Positions 1-11,244 of a DNA stretch of 64,000 nt are shown in pieces. Each line of letters starts with the position of its first letter. Within the stretch, counting starts at the first letter, position 1. The stretch spans positions 54,922,803 to 54,986,802 of the forward strand of contig OX457031.1 of assembly GCA_949752745.1 (NCBI GenBank). The letters are read 5' to 3'. The position numbers and the translations under genes are program-made. This DNA comes from Protula sp. h YS-2021 (Eukaryota > Annelida > Polychaeta > Sabellida > Serpulidae). The notes beneath the pieces were generated by a model that made no database searches, was not told where the DNA came from, and saw only the letters and a list, made by a program, of their open reading frames with translations.

Positions 1-2
1 CA

Positions 3-1268
3 AGTAACTCTCTACAAGACCCATATCAATCAGCATACCGACAAGGCCACTCAACTGAGACTGCGCTTTTAAAAATATTTGATGAACTTCTCTGGAGTAT
101 GGACAATCAGAAAGTTTCAATACTAACCTTACTGGACCTTAGCGCGGCCTTCGATACGGTAAACCACGAGATCCTCCTGGAACGGCTAACGACACTGTAT
201 GGCATACAAGAAACTGGCAATGAGTGGTTCAAATCGTACTTGTCGCAACGTAGTCAACGAGTAAAAATTGGCAACTGTATGTCTAAGGCACACAAACTCT
301 TGACGAGTGTACCACAAGGCAGTGGTCTGGGACCATGGGCCTACACGTCCTACACTAGAGAGCTTGGATATATCATGCTTCTTCTGTCAATAGTTTACCA
401 CCTCTTTGCCGATGACACACAACTACAACAATTGATGGATGCAAATTCCATAGAAAGCCAAATGCGAGCGAAATTAGCGATAGAAACCTGCATATTTGAG
501 ATATCGCAATGGCTGAATAAAAATAAATTAAAGTTAAATGGCGAAAAAACAGAAGTGATTCTGATCGGAACCCAACAACAATTAAAAAAAGTTGCCTTCA
601 GTTCTTTGAAAGTTAGTGAAACTGGAATTAATACGAAAACGACTGTGAAAAATCTTGGCGTCTTTATTGACTGTGACCTTAAAATGAAATCTCAAGTACA
701 TGGCGTTATAAGAGTGTGTTACAGAAACATTCACATGCTCAGGAAAATGAGGAAATATCTTACCAAAAAGGCACTACACACACTCGTCCAGGCATTTGTC
801 ATCTCGCGACTGGACTATGCAAACTCTTTATATTTTGGCATCCCGAAATACCTAATCAATAAACTACAACGAGTCCAGAACATGGCAGCTGGGTTAATAT
901 ACAACCTTGGATATCAAGACTCTACAACACAAGCTTTTGTTGAATTACACTGGCTACCAATCAAGTTTCGCATCGAGTTTAAACTCTGCGTGCTATCCTA
1001 CAAATGTCTACATGACACCGGGCCTAGTTATTTAAAAGATTTGTTGACATGGAACATAACATCACGCACACTCCGATCCAGTGATGTAAAAACGCTGACG
1101 GTTCCGCGTACTAAACTTAAATATGCAGGAGAAAGAGCGTTCCGCGCATCGGCACCTAGATTATGGAATAGTCTACCACGTCATATTAGAGAAACAGACA
1201 CTCTATCTGCTTTTAAATCTAAATTAAAATTTTACTTATTCAGGAAAGCTTACAGTATTAATGACTAG
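3..1268 (+). CDS. CR1-like LINE ORF2, reverse transcriptase part (5' end outside window)
   Basis: This is the RT half of a non-LTR retrotransposon ORF2, which copies the element's RNA into a nicked target. The frame is open from base 3, so the ATG at 99 is internal and the gene enters from outside the window. Visible in order are the finger motif around YQSAYRQGHSTET (bases 36-75), RT motif A LLDLSAAFDTVNH with its catalytic Asp, the VPQGSGLGP block, and the FADD active site. The tail has LRKMRKYLT, SRLDYANSLYFGIP, LHWLPIKFRI and LWNSLPRHIR, the usual CR1/L2 C-terminal order. It ends at a natural-looking stop with no internal break over 1.27 kb, so this copy is less decayed than other LINEs in the window. 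No endonuclease is visible because the 5' part is missing. Confidence 0.9.
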   Translation, partial: SNSLQDPYQSAYRQGHSTETALLKIFDELLWSMDNQKVSILTLLDLSAAFDTVNHEILLERLTTLYGIQETGNEWFKSYLSQRSQRVKIGNCMSKAHKLLTSVPQGSGLGPWAYTSYTRELGYIMLLLSIVYHLFADDTQLQQLMDANSIESQMRAKLAIETCIFEISQWLNKNKLKLNGEKTEVILIGTQQQLKKVAFSSLKVSETGINTKTTVKNLGVFIDCDLKMKSQVHGVIRVCYRNIHMLRKMRKYLTKKALHTLVQAFVISRLDYANSLYFGIPKYLINKLQRVQNMAAGLIYNLGYQDSTTQAFVELHWLPIKFRIEFKLCVLSYKCLHDTGPSYLKDLLTWNITSRTLRSSDVKTLTVPRTKLKYAGERAFRASAPRLWNSLPRHIRETDTLSAFKSKLKFYLFRKAYSIND

Positions 1269-1384
1269 TCAACTTTATAATTTAGATATTTCTTAGTTTT
1301 AATTAAACTTTTATATGAGTTTTAGTCTTCACGAATTTTGTACAGCGCATAGAACAGTATTGATGTTTGCGCTATAAAAGAACA

Positions 1385-2062
1385 CTTTATAATAATAATT
1401 ATAATAATAATAATAATAATCAAAATAAAATAATCAAGATATAATAGCCAACATGTAATAGCCAGGATGTAATAGCCAGCATGTAATAGCCAGCATGTAA
1501 TAATCAAATTGTAGTAGTCAGCATGTAATAACCAGCATGTCCTAGTCAAGATGTAATAACGAAAATGTAATAGTCAGCATGTAATAATCAAAATGTAAAA
1601 GTCAGCATGTAATAGCCAGGATGTAGCAGGCAGCATGTAATACCCAGCGTGTAATTTCCAGCATCAAATAACCTGCATGTAATAATGAAAATATGATAGC
1701 CAGCATGTAATAGCCAGCGTGTAACAGTCAGCATGTCATAGTCAACATGTAAGAGTCAGCATTTAATAGCCTACATGTAATAGTCAGAATGTAATAGCCA
1801 GCATATAATCGAGAGCATATCATAGCCAGCATGAGATTATGAGATTATGTTAGCCTGCATGTAACAGTCAACATGTAATAGCCAGCGTGTAATAGCCTGC
1901 ATGTAATAGCAAGCATGAAATAGCCAGCATAAAATAGCCTGTATACAATAGCTAGCATGTAATCACCGACGTGTAATAGCCAGTGTGTAGCCACCAACGT
2001 GTAATACCTGAATGTAACCACCAACGTGTATTAACCTGCATGTAATAGCCAGCGTGTATCTG
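1385..2062. repeat. TAA microsatellite and CATGTAATAGCCAG-type minisatellite
   Basis: Just downstream of the LINE ORF is an AAT/TAA microsatellite (about 1388-1425). It is followed by some 40 degenerate copies of a 14-15 bp unit close to AGCATGTAATAGCC up to about 2060. Small ORFs in it are repeat artefacts. The array may have grown from the 3' tail of the LINE, but that is inference. Confidence 0.85.
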
Positions 2063-2900
2063 ACTACCAAAAAAATAATGTAAAAAGAAGAAAAATTGCC
2101 ATTGTCTTTTACTCATTTCTTTTCGGTATCAAAATGAATACATTCGAGTGGATAGTGACTGTTATTACTGTATTTTTTATTTCAAAAATATTGATTAAAA
2201 TTTTGTTTAAACTTGTGTGGGAACTTTTGTGAGGTGAATGGAAATTGGGAATTGAGGAGAAGGGAGGAGCAGGGGGAGTGGAGAGAGGGAGCAGGGTAGA
2301 AAAAGTTGAAATAAAAAATGTTAAAGAAACGTACCTTCATTTTTCGTGTAAAAATTATCCATTATTTCTTCTAAATATCTAAAAAAATTGCTGTTTATTG
2401 TTCTTCAGCGTTATAATAAACGTGATTTCTTTCATTGGTTTTAACGCAATGCTTTTACCACAATAATCCCACCTTCCTTAAAAAAATTTAGTTAAGCTTT
2501 TATGAATATTCTCTGGTAGTTTAGAGCAACGTCTCTTAAACTTTTAGGCATCTAATCTTTTATTCAAAAGAAACCAGCAGAAAAGGCTCCCTTCTGAATA
2601 AAATGGCTTATTTTGTGATGGCATGCTCGAAAATATTTTATCTGCCCGAAGAAATTTAGGAGGAATTTAATTTTAGGACACTTTAAAATACCCCGTACAA
2701 TTTGCGCGAGCAACACATCGACGTAATGTACACGTCATAATCACAAAAGACAACACGCAAAAATATTATTAAAATGACACCACAATTATCTATTCACAAT
2801 ATACACAAAGCTGAACTAACTGTTACACACTTAACTACTCATAATACTCATAATACAGCCGAATCCCTAAAAGGACCACCCTTCAAAAGGCAGGCTCATA
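2063..2900. other. No gene seen
   Basis: AT-rich sequence with a purine-rich G/A tract at about 2240-2300. No open frame, family motif or clear repeat was recognised. Confidence 0.5.
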
Positions 2901-3690
2901 GCAAGGATTTGTATTTCTTTACGCACAAACCGAAAGGTTAATTTATCTATATTAACTTGCAGTTTGCAACATACAGTTTTTTATATTATGATTCTTAGCA
3001 GCGGAACTGTTAGAAAATTTACGGGAAATTTTCTGCTTGAATTCATCTCTGTTATCCGTGATATCATACGAACATTTGCCGTGACTCTCCATTTCGCGTG
3101 TGAGTACTGGCATTAGGTACTGGGCCCAAAATCTCTTGGCTGCCAAAGTCTCTTGGCTGCTGCAGACCATCAGTGAGTTTCCATAATGAAATGATCAACA
3201 CATGAAAGAAAGAACAGCTTTTCCCAATACTCGAAAGTACTTGCTGTCTCGACATTTTCTCTGTGTATTTACTTGTTTGTGGTACGAGGCTTCGGGGTTG
3301 GTGTATTAAATTCTTGAGCCATACCAGCAGCATTTTCATACAAAGCTTCAAACACAGCACCATTGTTTCCTTCTCCCTGCATTGACTTTTTCAGCCGTAG
3401 CGTGAATGTGGTCAGTATTTCTTGATTTGTAGTGATTTTGAAAGCTCCAATGCAACCTGTAGTGCATGATCCAAAATCACAAGACAAATGATGAAATCAA
3501 ACTTCATAATCAAAGCCAAGCACGCCCTGCATTTGGTGTCACCACCACTACTTGACTCTTTTAGCACATCAGTCACAAAAAGGGAAGTGCTGATTTAAAC
3601 GCAGAAAGTGCATTAGCTCTGGCCACCCAGCGTGTTTCGCACAACTGCACAAGCTTTTCTTTTCCCAAGGCTGTGGTGGTTGGGATTTCC
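2900..3690 (-). pseudogene. hAT-like (DUF4371/ZMYM1-type) transposase relic
   Basis: The minus strand holds scattered pieces of a hAT-superfamily protein in several frames. At about 3600-3655 a frame reads LCETRWVARANALSAF, matching the hAT block with conserved CxTRW. At about 3290-3345 is FEALYENAAGMAQEF followed by PKPRTTNK. At about 3200-3260 another frame gives HRENVETASTFEYW and then VDHFIME, matching the conserved RxN...Y...DH block of this family. The order is right for one minus-strand gene, but stops and frameshifts separate every block, so it is non-functional. The N-terminal zinc finger and catalytic acids were not identified. A domesticated ZMYM1-like host gene is unlikely given the breaks. 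Confidence 0.5.
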
Positions 3691-6240
3691 TTGCAGATTC
3701 TCTTCAAGGAGGTGCTGTTTTAGCGGAGTATCTGAACAGAAAGCTGATTTGTTGCACTGTGTCCATCAGATTGCAAACATTTTCAACAAGGTGAAAAAAT
3801 TGCTATTGTCGCATTGTGTAGACGAGGACTTCACAAAAATAAATGCATTTATCAGGCTGTAGGCGTTTTTACAATGTGGCCCTCTTCCACAAACTTGACT
3901 TCGGGCTGCAGTCAATGCAAAAACTGACCCAAATCAATGGTTAATTGCATACTTTTTACAGAATAAAAAGTAGCCAAAACTCTACTTTTTTAAAAGAAAC
4001 TTCAGTATAATCTTGCGTACTACACTCTGGCAATTCAACATCATTCGTAAGTGGCACGTTTTTCATCTCACATTCAAGGCACATTGATAAATTTGACATA
4101 TCAGTTTGAACATATTGAGTCCTAAACTTTCGTTCAATAATCGGCTTTTTATCTCTTAAAAACATATTTACGTTTAGCTTTTTCGAAATCAGGATCTTTT
4201 ATCACTCATGAGACACTGTTGGCCTTTCGTTGAGATGACATGTTGGCTGCGTCACAGCAGGAGCATAAACAAAGTGGATAAATGTACTTGTACCTTTACT
4301 CATTGACAGTGTGTGAAGGATGTAAGGATGTGCACAGACAATGAAAATGTCCATTTATAAAGTAAGACCTGACTACGAAATAGATATTGCTGTTTGTAAA
4401 TTTTAGACATTTTCCACTTGTTATTTCTTAAATGGTAGCTACGCGCGTGTACCTGCGTTTAAATGATGCAGGATTTAAAGGAGTTACCAGTGATGTAGGA
4501 TAACAAAATTACATAGAACGGCCGCTTCTATGTAATTATATCAAGGAAGCGAATATGTCATCTGATATATTATTTATTCAAACTTTTCTTATGACGTCAT
4601 AACTGCCTCGATGTATTGACATAAAACGATTTTTCTGACGTCATAGCGGTAATACGACATATTGTTGTTTTCACGTTTTAAAGTTAATTGTTTAGTAAGG
4701 GTGAATTTTTCCCTAATTTATCACATACAAAGAGAAAATGTATTTTTTTTTTGCTTTTGTGTTTGACTTTTTGGTTACATATTTGAAATAGAAACTTGCA
4801 TATGAATATAACAAATTTTCTTGCACCATCCAAGAGTGGTGAATAAGTCTGCCCTGCTTGAAAACAGTTGCAAGCTCTCGTCTTTGCTTGTTGCAGTTAC
4901 AAAAACTAAAATCATTGCCCACAAATATGTTAATGATTCATTATTGTCAACAGGTGAGACATTGTCGAATAATAAGAGCAATGTTTATGCACACGTTTAC
5001 TACCTTTTACGTTTCGATTAACCGAAAGATAAGTAAAAAAGGTGGTAAAGTGTGCAATAAAAGGGATAACATTTTCTCCCGAGGGAGGCACTGAGTATCA
5101 CATGTGGTATCATGTGTTCAAATAACGCAGAGAAAACGGGTTAAATCTAAAGGCACTTTTGATCTGCACATCGCCAATACCATTAATAATGTAGTAAATT
5201 TTATTCTCAAAAGATGTTTTTTAGACTTTTTAGACTTTTAGCGTTTAGTGATCATTTTATAAAATATTGGGCAGATGGCAACCAGTTGGTACTTTACTGG
5301 TTTCCAGGGACTTTTGTCAGATGTAAACATTGTTCGATAAAGCTGAACAAAGTCCAAAGTCTCGCATTTATTAATAATAATAAAAATGCTTTTGCTTCAG
5401 CATTATTGGGACCTGAGGCCCTACGTATTCATAAGAGGCCGCTACTTTTCCATTTGAAGCCCTCTACATTGTATTTTAAGTCCTCGTAAACTAGGGCCTC
5501 CAATGACATTTGTCGGGATTCAAGTGAGAAAAATCGGGTGTCAAATACGACGGGCCTCAGATCACATTGATTGGAATAGTCAGAACATTATTACCTGCTT
5601 TCTAGTAGGCACTGGGGCTGAAGTTAGACTCTCACTGTCATCAAAAGTAGGATTGCCATATTCATGAATCATCAAGGAAGCAGTTCTGCGAAACCTTTGT
5701 GTCTGCTTGTCGTCTTTGAGGTTATCTGATCTCTCTGTCACTTTAAGCTTTCCCATTTGGCACAGTTCGAGGCAATTTTATTTTTGCAACAGTAATAATT
5801 TCCTGGAACAATATGAGTTAAAAAAGTTAAAAAATTTGAAGCAAAAATATCGTTTCTAGTAAATTAGACACTGTACATTAGGTAACTGAATATAGAATAA
5901 AAATAAACTCAATACCTAACCTCATCTCTCTGTTTATCATAACAAATTATTACCTCTGGAAAAGTCCAAACCCGTTGCGTCGCTTGAAGAGTCGCAATGA
6001 GATAGCGGGATGTTAAACAAATCATTCAAGTGTTTATTGCTTAAAATGCGCTCCTTTGATATCAGTAACAGAAATCTTTACCTATCTTTATCCAACGACA
6101 ATCCTATTTAACATACTCGTTCAACTTTCTTAACATCATACAAAGCAAGCATATTGCTTACATTAACCACTGGTCCAAATTTCAAGTAGCTTATGTTCAT
6201 GCCCGGCTCCAGAGAGATGTCCAGGAGCTAATCGGAGGCG
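3691..6240. other. No gene recognised
   Basis: Apart from the hairpin at 4507-4537 and a possible N-terminal continuation of the hAT relic on the minus strand (to about 4165), I see no supported gene. Two ATGACGTCAT-like or TGACGTCAT sites occur at about 4592 and 4637. Short ORFs here lack family motifs. Confidence 0.4.
4507..4537. repeat. Perfect 12-bp hairpin, 7-nt loop
   Basis: AATTACATAGAA at 4507-4518 is the exact reverse complement of TTCTATGTAATT at 4526-4537, around a GC-rich loop CGGCCGC. It lies in an otherwise featureless AT-rich stretch and may be the core of a small fold-back element. Confidence 0.6.
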
Positions 6241-6611
6241 ATAAGATAACAATCACAATCATAATACATTCATAGACCGCTTTTTACCTTAAATGTTCAA
6301 AGCTCGAATAATATGTATAAAATTAAAAATACATTGAATCAACTAACACTGATACTAGTATAATAATATTAGCACATTTCAACATCAGTACATTACAAAA
6401 AGCAAAAGTTTGTTCCAAATAAAATATAATTCTGAACATGTGCGTTTTTAATCTTTTCTTGAAACCTGATAGGGCCGTAAACCAAAAACGCTCTGTTGTC
6501 ATACCGTTTTTCAGGTACTTCAAGCAAGCATTCTGAATTTGATCGAAGTACTCTGATGAAGTATTTTGAAATAAAAAATTCTCTTAGGTATTTCGGAGCC
6601 TTATCACAATG
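6240..6611 (-). pseudogene. LINE-C ORF2 C-terminal fragment (CR1-like), interrupted by BEL-A
   Basis: The minus strand reads CDKAPKYLREFF and then LRSNSECLLEVPEKR, the typical APxYL...LRS...VP block at the C-terminus of CR1/L2 ORF2. A second frame supplies FKKRLKTHMFR, the usual end. The reading frame runs straight into the BEL-A boundary at 6606-6611. The matching upstream half sits 21 kb away, on the far side of BEL-A, and ends HKCIH at 27467. Read across the insertion, the LINE is continuous. At least one frameshift separates the two blocks. Confidence 0.75.
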
Positions 6612-7343
6612 CTGTGCTTGTTGGTGACTAGTCATTTCACTAGCTTGTCAGTGATTAACCGTTCTCTAGCTTTGGCTTCTTTGACACTGACAATGTGATA
6701 TATAAGCTGTATCAATGGATATATTGGGCTAGAGCTCGAGAATCTGTCAAGGGTGAAATGTGTTAGACGAAGGCATTTCAAACAGTGCTTCGAATAACTT
6801 AGTCAAGGAACATGACAGTGCTGGTGGCCGATAAATAAAGAAGTTAACCTTCAGGTGTGTGAGATTGGCTGTGCGACTGTAGAAACCATAGAGTCGGTTA
6901 GGATATTAATTTTGGGGAGTTTTTGTTACAACTCAAGGCCTTTATATTTTTGTCTCTCAAGGTTGAGATACTATTTTAATAATTTTATATTAATAACTCT
7001 GTTTTGTATTACCTGATACGAGACGAGTGTTTCGACTCAGTTTACTTTTGTAACATTATCGTGATAACGTGTAATATGTAGTCCCAATAAGAAGTATTTA
7101 TACGTAATTTAAATATTTTTTCTACTGATTTGACCTAGGAAAATATCAGTTCGTATTTTCGTATGTTTGTTTTATTAAGTTGCATTTATTTTTATTTTTG
7201 TTTTATTACAGTTCTGTCGTTTGATCGTCATTAAAAGTGTAAAACAGTTCTAAACCTCCGTGGCTTCCGCCATCTTTCTTTTCGTGAGTCGCTCGAGCGT
7301 CCCATGTGCGTCGGTCTGCCCGTTTGAACGCTATAGTTAAACA
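6612..7343 (+). repeat. 5' LTR of BEL-A
   Basis: It aligns by eye along its length with 26833-27461, for example TCACTAGCTTGTC, ATGTGATATATAA, GAATCTGTCAAGG, TTTTTGTTAC and CGTTTGAAC in the same order. It also matches the reverse strand at 32430-32800 and 38460-38762 (BEL-B). The ATGTGATATATAA segment near 6700 could be its TATA region. Confidence 0.7.
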
Positions 7344-10300
7344 TTACCACACAGCAGCCATAACAATCCGATGAGGCGACAAGCTGCTAATTACTATGAC
7401 AACTATGACGCTTGATTTCGGGCTCATATTTCGTCAGTGAGTGAATTGAGCATTGTGCTATATGAACACCTGAAGGTCATTGATGAACTCCTGCACTCCG
7501 AACTATTCATGGAATTCCACAGCTTGAATGACAGTTTGATGTATGAACTGAGTGTCTTTGTTTGTATTATCTCGTTAGAATATACATTTTGGATTTTAAA
7601 TTATAATTGTTTGGATAAATTAGATTAAGTAAAGTACATGGTAGATTTAGTGGTCTAATGGCAGTGCCCCCTATCAGAATATTTCTGCAATCAAATCAAA
7701 GTGTCAAGTCTTTTGATCGTTGGTTGATTCTAGTTATAGCACTTAAAAAATGAACCGCTTATTCTGTGCGCTGATTAGTTAACGAGATACTGGGTCAAAG
7801 TTCAGATGTATATGTGCCTAGTGATTTGGTTTTTATTGGCTATATTTAGAGTACTTATATAGAGTCACTACGCGACTGATGACAATTGAATTAGATTTAT
7901 TCATTGTTATTCATTATGTAAGATCATCAGATGACGGAACAAATTCGGTTGTTTGCTGCTAGAACAACTAGAAAATTGGTCGGTGATTGTTTCAAGTACT
8001 TTTCCAAAAAACAGACTAGGACTAGAGTTGATAATTGGGCTCACATGAATCTCCCTGTGTGACAAATTAAACCGTAAAATGCTGAATTGCCAGTATATTT
8101 CAAATCAATACTAGGCTGCTAGGGATTCCCCGCCTTCCTTTCTTTTTACCCCTTTGCTACTGCGCCCTTCGCTCGACTACTGACAACACCCGTGTTTATT
8201 TCCATCTCCTTTTGTAGTGCTTAAAATATTTAAATCATTCTGTTGATTGGTCTCGATGTAAACTTTTGAAACTAGATAAAACTGATTGATCAATTTTGTT
8301 CTGAATGTATCTGCTGAATCTACAACTTGTTTTCTGAGCCGGATTTCCCTTACGCAAATTTCTGTGTCATTTTTTAAATAGTTAAAATCTTTTAAATTAT
8401 ACGTATAATAATGATTAAAACGTAATAAATCTGGTTAAACAGTGCTTGCTTTATGTAAAGTTTAAAGCGATTCTGTAATATTTGCTTAAATTAACGTTAA
8501 CCCTAAGTAATGAATACTTGCATATTATATTTTCGAATTTCCACAATCAAACGCTCGTAATCTTGGGTAAAGCATGATTTCAGAATAAGTGTGTGAATGT
8601 GAATGCTGTAATATGTTCTTTATGTAATGTGATGAAACCAATAAAATTATCAAAAACAAAAAAAGACAAATTTAACCGCATTTAAGTATTTACTAAATCG
8701 ACTACTGCACTGAATTCAAATCTGATTTGTTGCCTTTTGGAGAAAATAGAACTAGAACTTTTTATTCAGAATTGAAATTCCCAACAGTATTTTCGTATGT
8801 TTGTTTTATTAAGTTGCATTTATTTTTATTTTTGTTTTATTACAGTTCTGTCGTTTGATCGTCATTAAAAGTGTAAAACAGTTCTAAACCTCCGTGGCTT
8901 CCGTCATCTTTCTTTTCGTGAGTCGCTCGAGCGTCCCATGTGCGTCAGTCTGCCCGTTTGAACGCTATAGTTAAACATTACCACACAGCAGCCATAACAA
9001 TCCGATGAGGCGACAAGCTGCTAATTACTATGACTACTATGACGCTTGATTTCGGGCTCATATTTCGTCAGTGAGTGAATTGAGCATTGTGCTATATGAA
9101 CACCTGAAGGTCATTGATGAACTCCTGCACTCCGAACTATTGACAGTTTGATGTATGAACTGAGTGTCTTTGTTTGTATTATCTCGTTAGAATATACATT
9201 TTGGATTTTAAATTATAATTGTTTGGATAAATTAGAATTAGTAAAGTACATGGTAGATTTAGTGGTCTAATGGCAGTGCCCCCTATCAGAATATTTCTGC
9301 AATCAAATCAAAGTGTCAAGTCTTTTGATGTTTGGTTGATTCTTGTTATAGCACTTAAAAAAGTGAACCGCTTATTCTGTGCGCTGATTAGTTAACGAGA
9401 TACTGGGTCAAAGTTCAGATGTATATGTGCCTAGTGATTTGGTTTTTATTGGCTATAGTTAGAGTACTTAAAAAGAGTCACTACGCGACTGATGACAAAT
9501 GAATTAGTTTTATTCATTGTTATTCATAATGTAAGTTCATCAGATGACGGAACAAATTCGGTTGTTTGTTGCTAGAACAACTAGAAAATTGGTCGGTGAT
9601 TGTTTCAAGTACTTTTCCAAAAAAACAGACTAGGACTAGAGTTGATAATTGGGCTCACATGTGTGACAAATTAAACCGTAAAATGTTGAATTGCCGGTAT
9701 ATTTCAAATCAATACTAGGCTGCTAGGGATTCCCCGCCTTCCTTTCTTTTTACCCCTTTGCTACTGCGCCCTTCGCTCGACTACTGACAACACCCGTGTT
9801 ATTTCCATCTCCTTTTGTAGTGCTTAAAATATTCAAATCATTCTGTTTGTTGGTCTCGATGTAAACTTTTGAAACTAGATAAAATTGATTGATCAATTTT
9901 GTTCTGAATGTATCTGCTGAATCTACAACTTGTTTTCTGAGCCGGATTTCCCTTACGCAAATTTCTGTGTCATTTTTTAAATAGTTAAAATCTTTTAAAT
10001 TATACGTATAATAATGATTAAAACGTAATAAATCTGGTTAAACAGTGCTTGCTTTATGTAAAGTTTAAAGCGATTCTGTAATATTTGCTTAAATTAACGT
10101 TAACCCTAAGTAATGAATACTTGCATATTATATTTTCGAATTTCCACAATCAAACGCTCGTAATCTTGGGTAAAGCATGATTTCAGAATAAGTGGGTGAA
10201 TGTGAATGCTGTAATATGTTCTTTATGTAATGTGATGAAACCAATAAAATTATCAAAAACAAAAAAAGACAAATTTAACCGCATTTAAGTATTTACTAAA

Positions 10301-10378
10301 TCGACTACTGCACTGATTTGTTGCTTCTTGGAGAAAAACTAACTAGAAGTTTTTATTCAGAATTGAAATTCCCAACAG
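7156..10378. repeat. 1.6-kb tandem duplication at the 5' end of BEL-A
   Basis: Bases 7156-8786 are repeated at 8787-10378 at very high identity, starting TTTTCGTATGTTTG and ending GAAATTCCCAACAGT. The unit contains about 190 bp of the LTR 3' end plus about 1.4 kb of internal leader. Copy 2 has small deletions, for example about 20 bp near 9140. No long ORF lies in either copy. Because the unit begins inside the LTR, it was generated after insertion or by template slippage, not as part of the normal element. Confidence 0.9.
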
Positions 10379-11240
10379 TGTTTAAAAAGTTCGCCTTATT
10401 TAGCGCATGTGAAATATTTTGTTTTAATTTTAAAGAAAGAAGTGGTACTCTGGTGATCTGTAATCCCTTCGGTAATTAGTGAATGGTGTTTGTTTATCTG
10501 TAATATTTACGTCAAAGTTATTTAAAGGGCACTGAGCCTTCTGCCACGACCAAAGAATAACTAACTTGAAATCTGTTGTACCATTTGAAAAACTAACTAG
10601 CTCTTTCCTTCACATTTATTAGTTTAAATTCAATTTTCGTCAAGTTTAGTATTTATTTTATTATCATTTTGTGAAGTAATTTCTTACTGTCTAGGAAAGT
10701 TTGTAGGTTATATTTTCTGTGTATTAGAGTTAAATTAGCATCTTAATATTTTAAATCTAGACCGGGTTTACATTTTAAATATCGGAAGACACGCTTGCAG
10801 GTTTTCTGCTGCTTATTTGTGGCATTGAAATATCATTATTAATCAATGATAAAAAAGCCATTAAGATTGCACTGCGTTATTATAGATGGATTGGTTGATG
10901 AAATAAAACTTTCAATATAACCTTATAGACAGCTAGTCAGTATGCAAATATATTTTGCATTTATTGGCACTTATGTTGAGCATTTGGTAGTTGAGGCAGC
11001 AAGTGCTAGTTTGTTAATTATTTGTAATAGCCAATAGTTTCCCATACATATTTCTGTGTTTCTGTGTGAGTTCATTGTAATTTATGTGATAGCCAAATTG
11101 TTAAGAAATTTTTCAAGATCTGTGTAAGACTGGCAGATTTGACGCCCTAGTTTTAAATCTGGTGTTGGTTATTGGTGTTATGTTGAATGTTGATGTTATT
11201 TTAGCACTTCATGGTTTGTATTAAGAAGTACTGTTGTAGC
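10379..11240. other. BEL-A leader, no gene seen
   Basis: AT-rich sequence between the tandem duplication and the first gag-like remnants. No coding motif was found. It matches parts of the minus strand at 37.3-37.9 kb, for example the TATTGGCAC...TTTGCATT segment, so it is element DNA. Confidence 0.5.
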
Positions 11241-11244
11241 TGAT

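Noticed and set aside
1385..2062. CRISPR-like or coding repeat
   Set aside because: 14-15 bp degenerate units with no unique spacers and only frame-shifting small ORFs.
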